Shown in pieces: positions 12,442 to 27,036 of a stretch of DNA of 64,000 nucleotides. Below the pieces are notes generated by a model, which had not been told where the DNA came from, did not search any database, and worked only from the letters and a program-made list of their open reading frames with translations. Position numbers and translations under genes: made by a program. The DNA comes from Bullera alba (taxonomy: Eukaryota; Basidiomycota; Tremellomycetes; Tremellales; Bulleraceae). The stretch lies in the NCBI GenBank assembly GCA_001600095.1, contig BCIX01000007.1, positions 496,001 to 560,000 of the forward strand. The letters are read 5' to 3'. Every line of letters starts with the position of its first letter. Position 1 is the stretch's first letter.

Positions 12442-12820
12442 TAACCGACTCCCCCGCCTCCCGTGACGGCTTGGCCGAGCCAGTGAGGAACGCCTTGATC
12501 CCATTGAACATATCCCACCCGGACCTAAGACTTGGAGCGGGTGTGGTCAACATCGGGGCTGGCGGAGTCGGTAGGGGAGGAGGCGTTGTCGGTGGTTCTG
12601 CCAATACTACCTTTCCAGTTCTTGGCTGTGCACAATCCTTCCTCTCGTGCCCGGGAAGCTTGCAGTTCCAACAGATACCACCTCGCCCCAGCAGCTTTTG
12701 CTTTGCCGCCTGAGCGGGAGAGGGGTTGTTGTTCCTCTTCTCCCGCCTCTTCTCCGTTTTAGACCGCGATCGGTGCTTAGGTCGCGATGGGGCAGGGTGC
12801 CCTGCTACTGCCTTCACCAT
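12425..12820 (-). CDS. Small CCHC zinc-knuckle ORF, possibly a gag-like relic
   Basis: A 131-codon ATG-initiated frame encodes a very basic N-terminus (KHRSRSKTEKRREKR), then a CCHC knuckle CWNCKLPGHERKDC, then a Pro/Thr-rich stretch and a short tail. Zinc knuckles of this form bind single-stranded nucleic acid. They occur both in small RNA-binding proteins and in retrotransposon Gag. No protease, reverse transcriptase or integrase remnant was recognised nearby and no LTR pair was found. The reading frame ends within the tandem array. It may be a real small gene, the 3' exon of a larger one, or a decayed Gag piece. Confidence 0.4.
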   Translation of the reverse strand: MVKAVAGHPAPSRPKHRSRSKTEKRREKRNNNPSPAQAAKQKLLGRGGICWNCKLPGHERKDCAQPRTGKVVLAEPPTTPPPLPTPPAPMLTTPAPSLRSGWDMFNGIKAFLTGSAKPSREAGESVTEKES

Positions 12821-13507
12821 AGCTCTCTACCCAAGTTGATGTCGATGAACGTGACCCGGTCTATCAACAGGCTTGGCGATGTGCACCGATGTAATTTCGC
12901 TACGAGGGTTTGCAGCAAATTTGCAGATAGCGCGATGGCGGAACCAAATACTCTCCCCCCACGTGGCACCCCGCGATGTGCGCGTTTCAAATCGGCTTCA
13001 AGCTAGCGCTGGGACTATCACTCATGATAAACACCTATCATCACCATTACTCTGACGACGGCGACTAGGATACGCTAGGTGGATCGAGTGCCACCGCTCT
13101 AGGACCCAACGATATCGAGACCTTTGGGAACATACGTGGCGTTGTGCACGGGCGGACGAAAGTGACGGCAAAGGGCATTCGACAAACAATAACAACAACG
13201 GTCGAGCATTCAGCGGCGCAGTCACCGTATTCCTCTTGTCCATTATCCGAATCTCTCCCGTCATTATGCTCGAGCTCGATTCGGGATCATCATCATAGAC
13301 GTCTCGCCAACTGTTGGATCTGGTCCTAACGACTAGAACGGACATCGCCAGCACCGAGGCAATACGAGTATCCCCCGCTGGGCGCGTCGAAACGTGAATC
13401 CTTTGACGAAAACGGGGCCCATATCCCATCCAACCTCTCCGCGCCGAGCCAACGGCCACGACAACAACAACAATAACAACTGTAGCCTAGGGTTTACTTT
13501 GGTCCCG
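12821..13507. other. Intergenic region upstream of SPA2
   Basis: About 690 nt with no supportable coding region. It must hold the SPA2 promoter. A run of CAACAA-type triplets near 13459-13480 lies just before the start codon. Confidence 0.5.
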
Positions 13508-16500
13508 ATGGCGAGGCCATACCCCGGTTCCGCGTATCCCGCCTCTCCGGCCCCTACGACGGCCTCATCCCTAAACTACTCTCAATATGGCGCCTCGCCC
13601 GCGACCTCTCGATCCAACACCGGTCCCTCGAGCTCCTATAGCGGGAGTAGGGCGCCGCCTATGGCGCCCATGAGAAGCGTGACGAGCAGTAGCACGGGGC
13701 TGAAACCCCCCGGTGGGAAGAAAGACAGTAAAGAGATTGCCAGGGTGCATTGGCAGGCTTTGAAGGATTTCCTCAGAGAATGGCTCCAGAATGGTGAGCA
13801 ATCCCGGTGATCAATAGGGTTATGGCTGAGAATGGCAGAATCACCGACGGCGCGAGCATCGGCTCGTGAGAAATTGACCCGTTTGACCAAGCTGCAATTC
13901 CAAGAACTGTCCACCGACGTCTATGACGAATTGAGCCGTCGGATCGAAGTTGAAAGTGGACCGCCGAGCGCGACGGGTGAGTACACGCCAAGGTGAATTG
14001 GGGCTAAGAGTGTAGCACCCTTCCTCCCTGTTCGCGATGACTTTCACCCGAAACGCAACCAAGCGAGACAGAAACTCGCAACGCTGCCAAAGAACAGATT
14101 CAAAGATCTCGCCTCGGACGTCTACTATGAGCTCCGTCGGCGTTATCCAGAGTTTGAAGAGGAGGTTGGTGATCAACTAAAGTGCGAAGCTCACAAGCAG
14201 ACCCAGGAGATGATGTATGAGGAACCTCGAGCGCCATCGAGATCCGAGAGACCGGCCCATCAGCGCCAAGGATCCCGCCAGGCCTCCGTCTCGTCCAACA
14301 CTGCTCCTCAATACAACTCGACCGCAAACGACGTTGTGATCCCAAACAAGTCCCGGCTGAGGGAAGAGGACGCCCCGAGCCCGTTCGACAATCGACCCGA
14401 TAAACCGGGAACATCGCGCAACGACGTGATCATCCCCAATAAGAGTCGGATGCGGGAGGAAGAGATCGAGGTGCCATATGCTCGAGATTCGAGCCTGGTG
14501 GACGATAGACCGACGTCGGCAGCGTCCTCGCGCCGATTATCGAGGATATCCCAGGCGTCGTCGTACAAGCCCGCAGCGACACCACGGGCGGAACCCGCCC
14601 CGGACATGTTGTCACCGCAGAGCAACGACGATCGGAATTACTACGAGCGACTCTCATTCTCGTCCAACGTGACGTCAAAGTCCAAGATGCCGGCGGCGGA
14701 GGATGAGCGGGAACAGAAGATCCGATCGGATTACGAGTTTAGAATCGCCGGCCTGGAGCGTCGCGCTCTTGCGGCAGAGAGCGAGCGGGACGAGTCTCGC
14801 CGGAGAGAGGTCGAGGAGAAGGAGAAAAGGGTGGAATGGGAAGATGAAGTCCGAGGCTTGAAAGAGGTGCGCCGAAGGCTAAAGACCTATGCTGATTCGG
14901 CGATAGCGCGCTGCTCTGCATGCCTCTGCACTGCGGTCGATGCAGCACGAGCTGGATCTAGCGAAAGACGCGGCGACGACGGCCCGTCAACACATGGAAG
15001 AGTCTTCCCGCCACGCCCAAGAAGAGATTGACCAATGGCGAGATCGGTGCGAAGGGCTGGAGGATAATCTCAGGAACGCAGAAGCCGATCGATCAACATC
15101 AGCGCCTAATGTGAGTTTCTAGGGTGGACAGGGCTGATGCCAGAATGACGCCGTGGCCGAGTTGCGGAATGAAATTCATTCGCTCGTTGCCGAGCTCAAT
15201 TCGCTTTCCGCGCGCAACGACGATCTGGTGGGAGAGAGGGAACAGGACGCGCAGACGATGAACGAGATGGAAGCCAGAGTCGCGGAATACAAGCGAAAGT
15301 ACGATTCGGTCAGGATCGAGCTGAGAAATTTGAAGGGTGAGTGTAGTACTGCGCGTGGTCACTGACTTCAGCTACATCCACAATGTTTACCTCGAAGCCG
15401 CTCTCCGACGACCATCTGCCAGCGTCACCAGACGGCAACATCTCCGACATCAACGTCTCCTCGTTCCAAAATGCCATTGACGGCATGCTCACCGCCGCCC
15501 GGTCATCCACACCCTCGGGCGTGCTTCCTGCAATGAAGGCGATCGTAGAGGCCATCACCGAGATTGGCGAGGATGTAAAGTCGTTCGAGGCAAAGCCAAA
15601 CTTGGACGTCGACGTCTCCCGACTCGAATCGCTCAAACACGAGTCCACGGCCCGGTTGAACGGTCTGATGCAAGCTGCCCGGAACCACGCCATGGCATCT
15701 GGACTCTCGCCCGTATCGTTGATCGACGCCGCCGCCGGACATCTCAGTGCAAACGTAGTGGAGATTATCAAACTGCTCAAGATTCGACGATCGCGTTCGG
15801 ACGCGCCGCGTGCCGAACCGATGCAACGCCAGCGAAGCAGTTTGAGCATTAAAGACATGGTGAACCGGGATGTCCGAAGGCCCGACCTGCTCGAGCCCCA
15901 GCGACAACTCTCGATCGACTCCTCCTCCTCCCGCTTGGGAGAGAAGCTGGTCTCGCCCACAGAATCCCGATTGAATGGCATCACCGGCGCCGTGGGGGGG
16001 ATGTTGAGTAATTTCAGGGTCAACTCGTTTCAATCCTCCCGCAGCGATTCGTTTGATTTGGAACGGAAAGCCAGCGTGGCGTCCTCCTACGATCGACCCA
16101 CGCCAAAAGCCCAAGTGTATGGAAGGGATTCGCCCATATCCACTAGCAGCAGCGCGCCCCCTCCCGAGCAAGAGGAGGATATCGGCGGTTCAGCGCAAGA
16201 GTGGGACGAGGTCAAGGTGAGTACTAAGGTATGGGGTATGGGCTGATGAGCGGTAGCCATACCTCGAGACGCAATCGTCTGCCCTGGTCAACTCGATACA
16301 AAACCTCCTAGCGGCCATTCGGACCGGTGGCCAGACGCCAGCCCTGAACGAACACCTCTCAGAGGTCATTGCCATTGCGTCCTCGATCGTGGCAGTGTCG
16401 ACAAACGCCCTCCCATCGTCGCTCAAGGGTGAAGGTGGGCCCCTGCTGAGAGATTTGGTGACGAATACGAATCGCCTGAGTGAAGCGCAGGAACAGGCCA

Positions 16501-16601
16501 AGACGGGTGGCTTTGATAAAGCCGTGAGGCAGGTCATAGCGAGTGCGTCGTTTGGCGTGGCAAAGAGCTTGAAAGCGTTGATGAAGCTGGGTACGGAGTG
16601 A
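13508..16601 (+). CDS. SPA2: Spa2-type polarity scaffold (SHD/GIT-repeat protein)
   Basis: Spa2 proteins organise the polarisome at growth tips and septa, binding formins and MAP kinase pathway components (family knowledge). The ATG at 13508 opens a Ser/Pro-rich leader. Next come two tandem SHD/GIT repeats: TRLTKLQFQELSTDVYDEL, then FLPVRDDFHPKRNQARQKLA with FKDLASDVYYELRRRYPEF (13850-14170). A disordered region carries the twice-repeated VVIPNKSRLREE/VIIPNKSRMREE. A charged coiled coil spans about 14690-15340, and a conserved C-terminal domain ends at TGA 16599-16601. There are about six introns. It is convergent with MTG1, with only 93 nt between the stop codons. Confidence 0.9.
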
Positions 16602-16694
16602 GCGGCGTTAGAGGTGATAGGGACCCGCACGCGGGATGCATATTATATTTTGGGCCGCACTCGGAGGACGCGCCCAGCGCGCCCTAGCCACTGG

Positions 16695-18051
16695 CTACCG
16701 CCGCCGCGCGGCCTTGGCGGCTGCGAGGGCCGGGTACTTGAGCTTCCACTTTGCCAACCGCTTTTCCTGTCTCGCCTTGAGCTCCGCCTTCTTCAACTGC
16801 GACTTGGACTGGACCGCTTCGTCCCCGTCCTCCCCGGGCATCCCGTGCAGATACTCCTTGACCGCCAACGACACTCTCGAGTTCAAACTGGCATTCGCGT
16901 CCAAGACGCCCTTTGGCTCGAGATTGTCAAACGTCCATCTGCCCAACTTGCCCTCTCTGAACGCTCGGATGATGAACATGAGGCCAGCCTCGTAATCCCT
17001 CTCTCCGCCCCTTTTCAGCGCTCCTATCCGATCGCACAGCGGGTCGAGCAGGGTATACAGATCGTCCGTGGGCTCTGTCAACGCCCCTCTGAGCGGCAGG
17101 GTCTGGAGGTAATCGCTGGGTGATTGACCTATACGCTGGTTCATCCTCCACAAGAGGTAATCGACCACTACTTCCAGTTCGAACAGATCCTCCTTGATGC
17201 CCGCGGTGAGGGCGTACTTGAGTCCCTTTTCCGCGCCGTCGGCGCCGTGACCGAGAAAAGGGACCATGACCCCGGGCGTGTCGTACACGTAGATAGTTGG
17301 GTCTTGGTGGATTTTCACCGTGCCAGTGAGTTTCTTGGTCACGCCGGCCATGGCGCCCGTCTTGAAATGTTTGGCTTTATGCACCCCGACCCGCCTTAGG
17401 GCGTTGAGTAGTGATGATTTACCGACATTGGGCATGCCGACAACGAGGATCCGCATCTCGGTCATGTAGTCCTGTTGGCTCTTGGCGAACTCTCCAAGTG
17501 TGTTATCAGTACCCTGGACAATGGGAGTAAGAGAGGGTACTCACTCACGGCGTGCCGGAGGATCTCCTTGACGTCAGAGTCGGAAGTCGTATCGCTGAAC
17601 AAGACCTTTTGGCCAGAATGATCCTGAAACGCTCTTATCAGGGGCTACCACACCTCTATTAGCTCTGTTCCACTGTGGGAGCATACGCGCTCACCTTTTC
17701 GTACCGCTCCTCCGCTAGGTCTTTCTTGGTATACACCACCAACCTCTCTTTGCCCTTGCCGCCCACATTGTAACCCATGTTCGGTCCGCTCCCCCTCCGC
17801 CCGCCGGTAGAGCTCTCCCCATCCCCAGCCAAGGCGTCCAGGTCCATCCGCCGACCCCAGCTCTTCTCCAGTACGGCATCGAAAGCGCGGTTGATCGACG
17901 TCAGAGGCAGTCTCGCGTCCCGAGCCTCGATGACCAGGTCAATGTCCTGTAGGAGAGTGCCCATCTCCCTTAGGGACTTGGCCATGTGTCCCGCGAACCA
18001 TGAGGGCGTGAGAAGCGGGTATTGGAACGTTGCGCGGGGTATGAATGACAT
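16695..18051 (-). CDS. MTG1: Mitochondrial ribosome-assembly GTPase Mtg1
   Basis: A circularly permuted GTPase of the YlqF/RbgA class that acts in large mitoribosomal subunit assembly (family knowledge). From ATG 18051 the protein starts MSFIPRATFQYPL, then WFAGHMAKSLREMG and VIEARDARLPLTSIN. The G motifs appear in permuted order: G4 YTKKDLAEE first, then G1 GMPNVGKSS and G3 YDTPGV. The C-terminal half has YLLWRMNQRIGQSPSDYLQ and ends in a basic tail (KAARRR). There are two introns. An upstream in-frame ATG at 18192 would add residues without family similarity, so 18051 is preferred. Confidence 0.93.
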
Positions 18052-18798
18052 TGTGGTGGGAGCCCGAGGGTCGTTGCTGCCTTGAGAGATGGGATAGCTC
18101 CAAGATAGCTCTGCAGCTCGATCCGAGGACGAGCATCTGAACTTTTGGATTGGACACAGTTTACGTAATGACAATAACAAGTCATGTTGCATCGCTGATC
18201 ATGTTCATTGTTTGCTCTAGGTGAAGAGAAAGTTAGAAACCTTGTGATAATGTCGGCAGTGTCTCGACAGGTCCTAAACCGACGTGGAGGACTACTTATG
18301 TGTGATCAGCCAAGCGAAAGCCAGTGGAGGAGTATAAGGCGTTCACAATACCAACCGCGGTGTCCCAACCCGCGGGACTCGCCCACGAAGATCTACCCAA
18401 AGTTTGTAGCTTGTACTTTAACTCTATACCATCTACCACTGATCGGCGTGCTGCCGCTAGATGCATTCAATGCTATGACCACACCATACGATCCTGCAGC
18501 CTGACGATCGATTCATGCTGCTCAGCACCCCTCATGCTCGTTTTCGCTGGCCCGGGGTGGTTTGGCGCTAGCAAGCTTTCACCTTTTTTTCACAAGACGC
18601 GCGCGTGTCAAACTGTCAACATTCACCACACTGCTTATTGTTCATCTCCACTTTCGGTCCATACCTTCGACTCCTTCCACCCGTTTGCTTGTCATTGGCG
18701 ACCACCAGGCTCCCGGATTCACGGACAACATACATACTCGTGCTGGATAGCACAACAAGCAGTCACTCGACCAGCGAGCTCGACACATACCGGCTGAG
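18052..18798. other. Divergent intergenic region MTG1/BEM1
   Basis: About 750 nt between two divergent start codons. No gene or RNA could be supported. It contains pyrimidine-rich stretches shortly before the BEM1 start (18600-18760). Confidence 0.5.
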
Positions 18799-20808
18799 AT
18801 GAAATCCCTTCGCCGTTCGCTCAACAACAATGGGTCCACATCAACAAGCCCATACTCGTCCCCCGCGCCCGCGCCCAGCAACCCACTCGCGAGACCGTCT
18901 GAGAAGGTGGCACCCCCGCAGAAAGTCATAAAAGCGTTGAAGAGCCATCGAAGCACGAATCCCCAGGAGTTGAGCTATACCAAAGGCGATTTCTGGTATG
19001 TCACTGGCGAGCGGGAAGGATGGTACGAGGCGTTGAGTGAGTAAGGCCGGTGTGGGGTCTGGCTGACTGGGATAGACCCGATGCGCGGATCGAGAGGGTT
19101 GGTGCCGAAATCCGACTTCGAAGAGTTTGCCAAAGGCGGCAGAAATGTGTCTAGCGGCACGCGACCAGGATCCCAAGAGCCTTCGAGGTGGGTCAAGAGT
19201 GGGATGGGACGGAGGACTAATGTTTTAGATCCAATACACCGTCGTTTCCACCCGAACCGAGATCGGCACCGGCGGGAAGGACAGGCGCAATGTCTCCACC
19301 GGTCATGAAGAAACCGGAGCCGTGAGTTCACCCCCTTGATGGCGTTGCTGAGAATGTAGGATATATGCCGGTGTGCAGTATGACTTTGTGGCGGAACGGC
19401 CAGACGAGCTGGATGCGAAAAAGGGCGAATTGATCATCGTCATGGCTCAGAGCAATCACGAATGGTGGGTTGTCGAATGTTGAGCACCACTGATGTCAGG
19501 TATGTCGCCAAACACATTAGTCGAGTTGGCGGACCTGGTCTCATCCCAGTATCCTTTGTGGAGATCTGCGATCCTCTTACGCGCCAGCCGATAGACCTCG
19601 CCCCGGACGAGATACCGAAAGTGGAAGAATGGAAGAAGATTACTGCAGAGTACAAAGCCGCTGCCATCCCCCTCGGCAGGTTTGACGAGCCAAACGCAGG
19701 CAGCTCGGCGCCATATGGAAACTCGCCTTACGCCCCCTCGGTATCCGATGCCAATTCCCAGACAGGGCTCTTACGATCCGGATCATCCAACTCTGTCCCA
19801 TTCTACCGCCCCGAAGTCGATCTGATGCTCCCGCCTGGCGAGCTAACGGCGCTATCCGTGCCCAGCTTCCACAACGAGAGCGGCAACTACTGGTTCCGAC
19901 TACACGTCACCCACGTCCCCGACGAGCCTTCAGCCCCGGCATACTCGCTCTCCCTGTACCGGACCTACGAAGACTTTTACGATTTCCAAATATCCCTCCT
20001 GGACACGTTTCCCTACGAGGCCGGACGGCCGCGGAGCGGGGAAGAGGATACCGAGCCTCCGGAGAGGATACTGCCCTACATGCCCGGTCCGGTGGAGGAT
20101 GCGATCGACGAGGATTTGACAGAGTACAGGAGGGAGGAATTGGACCTATATGTCAAAGCGCTCGTCAACCTGCGCACCAGGGACGCCGGGTATATCGTCC
20201 GACACGAGCTCTTCCGCACGTTTTTCGCAGCCAAATACGGAGACTACTGCGAGGAGACACTGCGGCAGACTGCGATGGAGGATCTGGAGGAAAGGCTGCA
20301 AGAGGTTCACGTTCAGGATAGGGCGATATCCTCAGCTTCGCAGCGGTCTCAATCGCTATCCGCCGATCCGAGGAGTAGTTTGCCCACGAGGAGTTCGTCC
20401 CGAGCCTCACCGATGGCACAAGAGTCTGCGTCGTCAAGACCGCCCAGCTCGCAACAGCACTACCTCTCTGGTGGCCCGTCAACAGGGACGTCTTTCGGCG
20501 CGCCCTCCCCGGTGAATCGACATCAGCACAGTGCGTCGCAGTCCCAAACGCAGGGACAGCCGCCCTATGTCAAGATCAAAATCTACGACAGGGCGACCGA
20601 CGACCTCATAGCGCTCAGGGTGCATCCGCACGTCAGCCATGCGGAGCTGTTTGAGAAGGTCCGCGCGAGATTGGGCAGCGAGGTCAGCGTGCTGAGGTAC
20701 AGGACGTCAATGACCCAGGCGGGATACAAGGATATTAGGGATGATGCCGAGTTGAGAGACTGGATGAGGACGGAGGATCAAAAGTTGGTCCTGTACGCGG
20801 AGCAGTAG
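18799..20808 (+). CDS. BEM1: Bem1 polarity scaffold (SH3-SH3-PX-PB1)
   Basis: Bem1 links activated Cdc42, its exchange factor Cdc24 and PAK kinases at polarity sites (family knowledge). All four domains are visible in order. SH3-1 contains VIKALKSHRSTNPQELSY and GDFWYVTGEREGWYEAL. SH3-2 contains YAGVQYDFVAERPDELDAKK with NHEWYVAKHI across an intron. The PX domain is near 19860-20240 (LYRTYEDFYDFQISLLDTFP, ILPYMPGPV). The C-terminal PB1 domain is at 20560-20800 (VKIKIYDRATDDLIALRV, LRDWMRTEDQKLVLYAE). There are four short introns, all in the first 700 nt; the rest is one long exon. Confidence 0.95.
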
Positions 20809-21048
20809 CAGTAGTGAGGAGACGGAGCGTTAGAGGTGTAGGTAGAGGGGTCAGGCCTCAGGTGAAGTATATGAAGAGTATCTGCTATAGGAGGATTACA
20901 GACTAGGGTAATGGATTTATGAATTCTTTGTAATGGGTAACTTGCCACACAGGCTATAACGCCGAAAATCCGCCGCGTCCAGTCTCGCTTTAAACGTCCA
21001 AGTCACCAAGTCTGATGTTGCTGATACAACTACTTCATACAGTGCAGC
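20809..21048. promoter_or_regulatory. BEM1 3' end and CEF1 promoter
   Basis: A 240-nt tandem-gene spacer that must contain the BEM1 transcript end and the CEF1 promoter. No specific element is recognised. Confidence 0.4.
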
Positions 21049-23743
<2,695 letters not shown>

Positions 23744-23796
23744 CTGTGTAAAGTAGCCACAAACATATGATGCATTTGTATCCTCTACAACGGAGT

Positions 23797-24405
23797 CTAT
23801 GCCTTGTCCACCAGTGCGGGCATGATGCGCACCACTCGTCCCTCGTTCCGGGCGTGCCTCTTGAGTCTAAAGGTTTAGCACTGACTCTGGTGAACTCGGA
23901 CTCACCTCTGGAGCAACTCCGTGTCTTTCCACCTTGCCGGAGCCTCCCGCTTATCTATCGACCAGTAGTAGATATCCCAATCGTTCTCATCGAGCAACTA
24001 AACTATCAGCTCACATATCAAAGCTTTACTCACCTTGTCAAACTCCTGCATCTCCGCTAGGGACATTGCGTCCAGAGAGTCCCTGGCAAACGTGCTCAAG
24101 AGGAGATCACCCTCGAGCATACCCCTCTTCCGCGTTTGATAGACCAATCTCGCTCGAATGGTCTTTTCATCCTCGCCCGTCCTGTCCAGCGGTTTGGGCA
24201 TCAGCAGCTCTGCGTCCTCGGGGGACAACTTGTCCCCGGAGGAGGGGACGCGGGATGCCGCCGCGGCGAGTTCTGGATCGGAGAGCGGGAGCGGGAATGG
24301 ATCGACGTCGCGGCGGAGTCGGGGGGTAGTGGCGAGATATCTGACCTGGAGTCTGATAGCCCTGATGGCTCGGAGCGAGGCAATGGCCGATCTTGAGAAT
24401 GACAT
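23797..24405 (-). CDS. SDH5: Succinate dehydrogenase assembly factor 2 (Sdh5)
   Basis: Mitochondrial matrix factor needed for FAD attachment to the succinate dehydrogenase flavoprotein (family knowledge). The ATG at 24405 opens a presequence-like N-terminus ([17 protein letters not shown]). The family signature [20 protein letters not shown] follows, then [19 protein letters not shown]. After an intron comes [20 protein letters not shown], and after a second intron the short C-terminus ends [11 protein letters not shown]. It is divergent from DOT1 with 248 nt between start codons and convergent with CEF1. Confidence 0.94.
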
Positions 24406-24653
24406 GGTGGGAACGGGTTCGGGTGATTGATATAGATGTGGTGTAAGACGTAGATGGTCTCGATGACTTTTGGATCTTGAGATCTTGAAAAGGTGGAGGG
24501 AGTCGGAGAATGACGGAATCAAAAGTGGCACTTGTGGTTGACAACAAATCGCCACCCAGCCAAAAGGAGCAACTGCGACATCCTCCTCAACAGGTATCCT
24601 TGTCCCTTTGACGGTGTGCTGCCAGTGTCTCTTGTCTGTCTTGTCCAACCAGT
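24406..24653. promoter_or_regulatory. Bidirectional promoter SDH5/DOT1
   Basis: Only 248 nt separate the two divergent ATG codons, so both promoters and 5' leaders share this segment. No clear TATA box is seen. Confidence 0.55.
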
Positions 24654-26885
24654 ATGTTCTCGTTCTTTGGGGACGAAAAGCCCGGATCATCTTCGACTTC
24701 CGGGGTCATCGTGTCGAAAGCGATCAAAAAGACAGTCGTCAGACCGACTACCAACAACCTAAAACCCTCGTCTACCTCTCGACCGAGCAGCACTGGTGGA
24801 CCATCTCGCTCTCCGGCCTTGTCTGGGTCAAGCACGCCCCGCCGACCGTCGTATTTGAAGACCCCCTCGGCGTCATCGGCCAAGGTCAAGCGGAAGAAAG
24901 CGACGCCCACCCCGTCCCGAATCCAATCAGAGTCTGAATCCGAGACGTCGTCCGATGACGCTTTGGACCCAAAGCCCAAGAAGAAGAGAGGCGCCGGGAT
25001 AAACGGGCTGAATGGCAGTAGAGGGGGGACGGGAACGCCGCTGCCTTTTCAAGAGGAGTTGGTGTCGGACAAGTGGTGCTTGGACCTGGTGGACGAGAGG
25101 GGAGAGTGGGGCAGAGGATGGGTGGGATTCATCCCTTGTGAAGAGGCAGTGAGAGGGATCAGAAAGGGCTGGGCTTCGGGGTACGATAGCAAGCCGAACG
25201 ACATGGTCAAATACCTTCCTTGTAAGTCGGCCAACTGTTTGGTTTGATCTGTGAGCTGATCATAGGTAGACTTCCCCCAAGATGGCTTCGACAAAAAGGA
25301 CGGCGGGCTGCCCCGTGTCAAGTTGCAATACCCCGCCCCTGGGTGCGAGGAAGAGTGAGCACTAACCCAAATTGCGGAGCTGACCAAGAGATTCGTCCTG
25401 CTCAACCCCACCTCGTCGAGGGAGTATAGCCCCATCAGCGAATTGAGAAATGTGCTGCGATTGATCCTAGAGTGTAGGTCTACATCAGATGTTTCATCGC
25501 TGACTCCAGTCTATATTCCCCCGTCGCATCAACACATCTTTGGCTCAATGTCCGATACCTTTCTCGATCTCGACCCCGTGTCCCACACGAGCTCTCCGGC
25601 GCCGACCTCTTCTCCGCCAACGAACAACTCGCCCCTGCCGGCCCAAGAGACCATCGGAGATGCGCTACGCAAGGCGTTGGCCCCGAATCGCCGCGATGGG
25701 CCGGGCTTCGTTCGTGCCATCGAACGCTTCAACGAGGCCATGCGCGAGATCCAAGCGGACGGATCGATGCAGAAGCACTTGGCGGACCAGAAAGTCAAGG
25801 CTAGGGACTGGAGTGGGATCGTAGAAAAGGTCAATGACATGGCGTACGCCAGGGTGGTGGGACCGTATTCCAACGAGCTGGAGGTGAGCGAGCGGTACTG
25901 CACAGCAATGGTAGTGTCCTGATGGCATTAGCACCATCCCAAACATCCAGAAGAAGTGGCGAGGGCGATCTCTGGCAAGGAAGATGCGTATGGAGAGCTG
26001 AGGCATAGGTATGTCAGCTGGCTGTGACATCCAAATGTTCAGTCGTGCTGACCCTGCCTAGCTTCCTCAGCAAAGTCATTGAACAGACCAAACTTGGTGT
26101 CGATTCGGTATTGTGAGTGTCAGCTAGCGACTACGTTGCATCCAAGCTGACCGTCGTGCAGTGTCGATTTGGGAAGTGGTGTCGGAAACTGCGTCTTCCA
26201 GGCATCCTTGCAAGCTGGTTGCCAGAGGTGAGCTGCCGTGTTAAGCAGGGTGACCTCGAAAGCTGACTCTCTTTGGCAGTCACGCATACGAGCTCCTGCC
26301 CGTTCCCGCCCACTGCGCTAGACTACAATTGCGCGAGGTACAGCGTCGCTGGGCGATGTTTGGCTTGAAAGGCAATCTCGAGATCACGGTCAATGAAGGC
26401 GATTTCAGGGTACATCCGACCGTTGCCAAACGCCTTCGAGAGGCGGACGTCGTGGTGGGTCCCGTTTGTTCCTTTCCGCCTCTCGCTACTTCGTCCCACT
26501 TCATCTCCTCCGCAACCCGGACCTGAGCTGACGTCTTTTAGTTGGTGAACAACGAAGTGTTCCCGCCATCCCTCAATGCCGACTTGACAAACATGTTCCT
26601 CGATCTGAAAGAGGGTGCGGCTATAGTCTCCCTCAAACCATTCGTTCCCGAGGCATTCAAGATGAACGAGGCCAACGTGAGTTCCCAGTGTCAAGGAGGA
26701 GCCCGGCGCTGACGGTACCGAAGTGCGACTCGTTCGCAGCGATCGTGCGCATGACTCCGCATTCGTACTTTAAAGACTGGGTGTCGTGGAAGGGAGACTC
26801 GGGGACGTATTACGTCCAAGTGATTGATCGCTCGATGCGCATCAAGTTTGACGAGGACCTCGGCGCCAGGCGGAGGATGCGGTAG
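24654..26885 (+). CDS. DOT1: Histone H3 lysine-79 methyltransferase Dot1
   Basis: Nuclear S-adenosylmethionine-dependent enzyme that methylates H3K79 in the nucleosome core (family knowledge). A Ser/Lys-rich, DNA-binding-type N-terminus (about residues 1-110) precedes the fungal Dot1 region (RFVLLNPTSSREYSPISELR). The catalytic DOT1 fold has ISGKEDAYGELRHSFLSKVI, the SAM-binding motif VFVDLGSGVGNCVFQASLQ, SHAYELLPVPAHCARLQL and LVNNEVFPPSLNADLTNMFL (NN-F substrate/SAM loop). It ends near YYVQVIDRSMRIKFDEDLGA. There are about nine introns. It is single-copy in this window and divergent from SDH5. Confidence 0.95.
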
Positions 26886-26900
26886 GCCGGGGGGTCGGAG

Positions 26901-26933
26901 TGCAGTGCAGGTGCAGTGCAGGTGCAGTGCAGG
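26901..26933. repeat. 11-bp tandem repeat just after DOT1 stop
   Basis: TGCAGTGCAGG occurs three times in direct succession, starting 16 nt after the DOT1 stop codon. It probably lies in the DOT1 3' UTR. Confidence 0.85.
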
Positions 26934-27022
26934 GATGCTGGAAATCATATGCTGGATATCAAGGGTGATCTCTGCTCATCTCATACTGTGTACACGTGAT
27001 ATAATGGTAGAACTGTCATTAC

Positions 27023-27036
27023 ATGACATATGTCAT
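27023..27036. repeat. Perfect 14-bp palindrome between convergent genes
   Basis: ATGACATATGTCAT reads identically on both strands. It lies between the convergent DOT1 and 27174-29112 genes, within AT-rich DNA containing further TGTCAT copies. Confidence 0.7.

Noticed and set aside
13022..13459. 145-codon minus-strand frame upstream of SPA2
   Set aside because: Low-information Arg/Ser-rich translation with no family features; likely chance.
12425..13500. Complete LTR retrotransposon around the zinc-knuckle ORF
   Set aside because: No reverse transcriptase, integrase, protease or matching long terminal repeats could be found.
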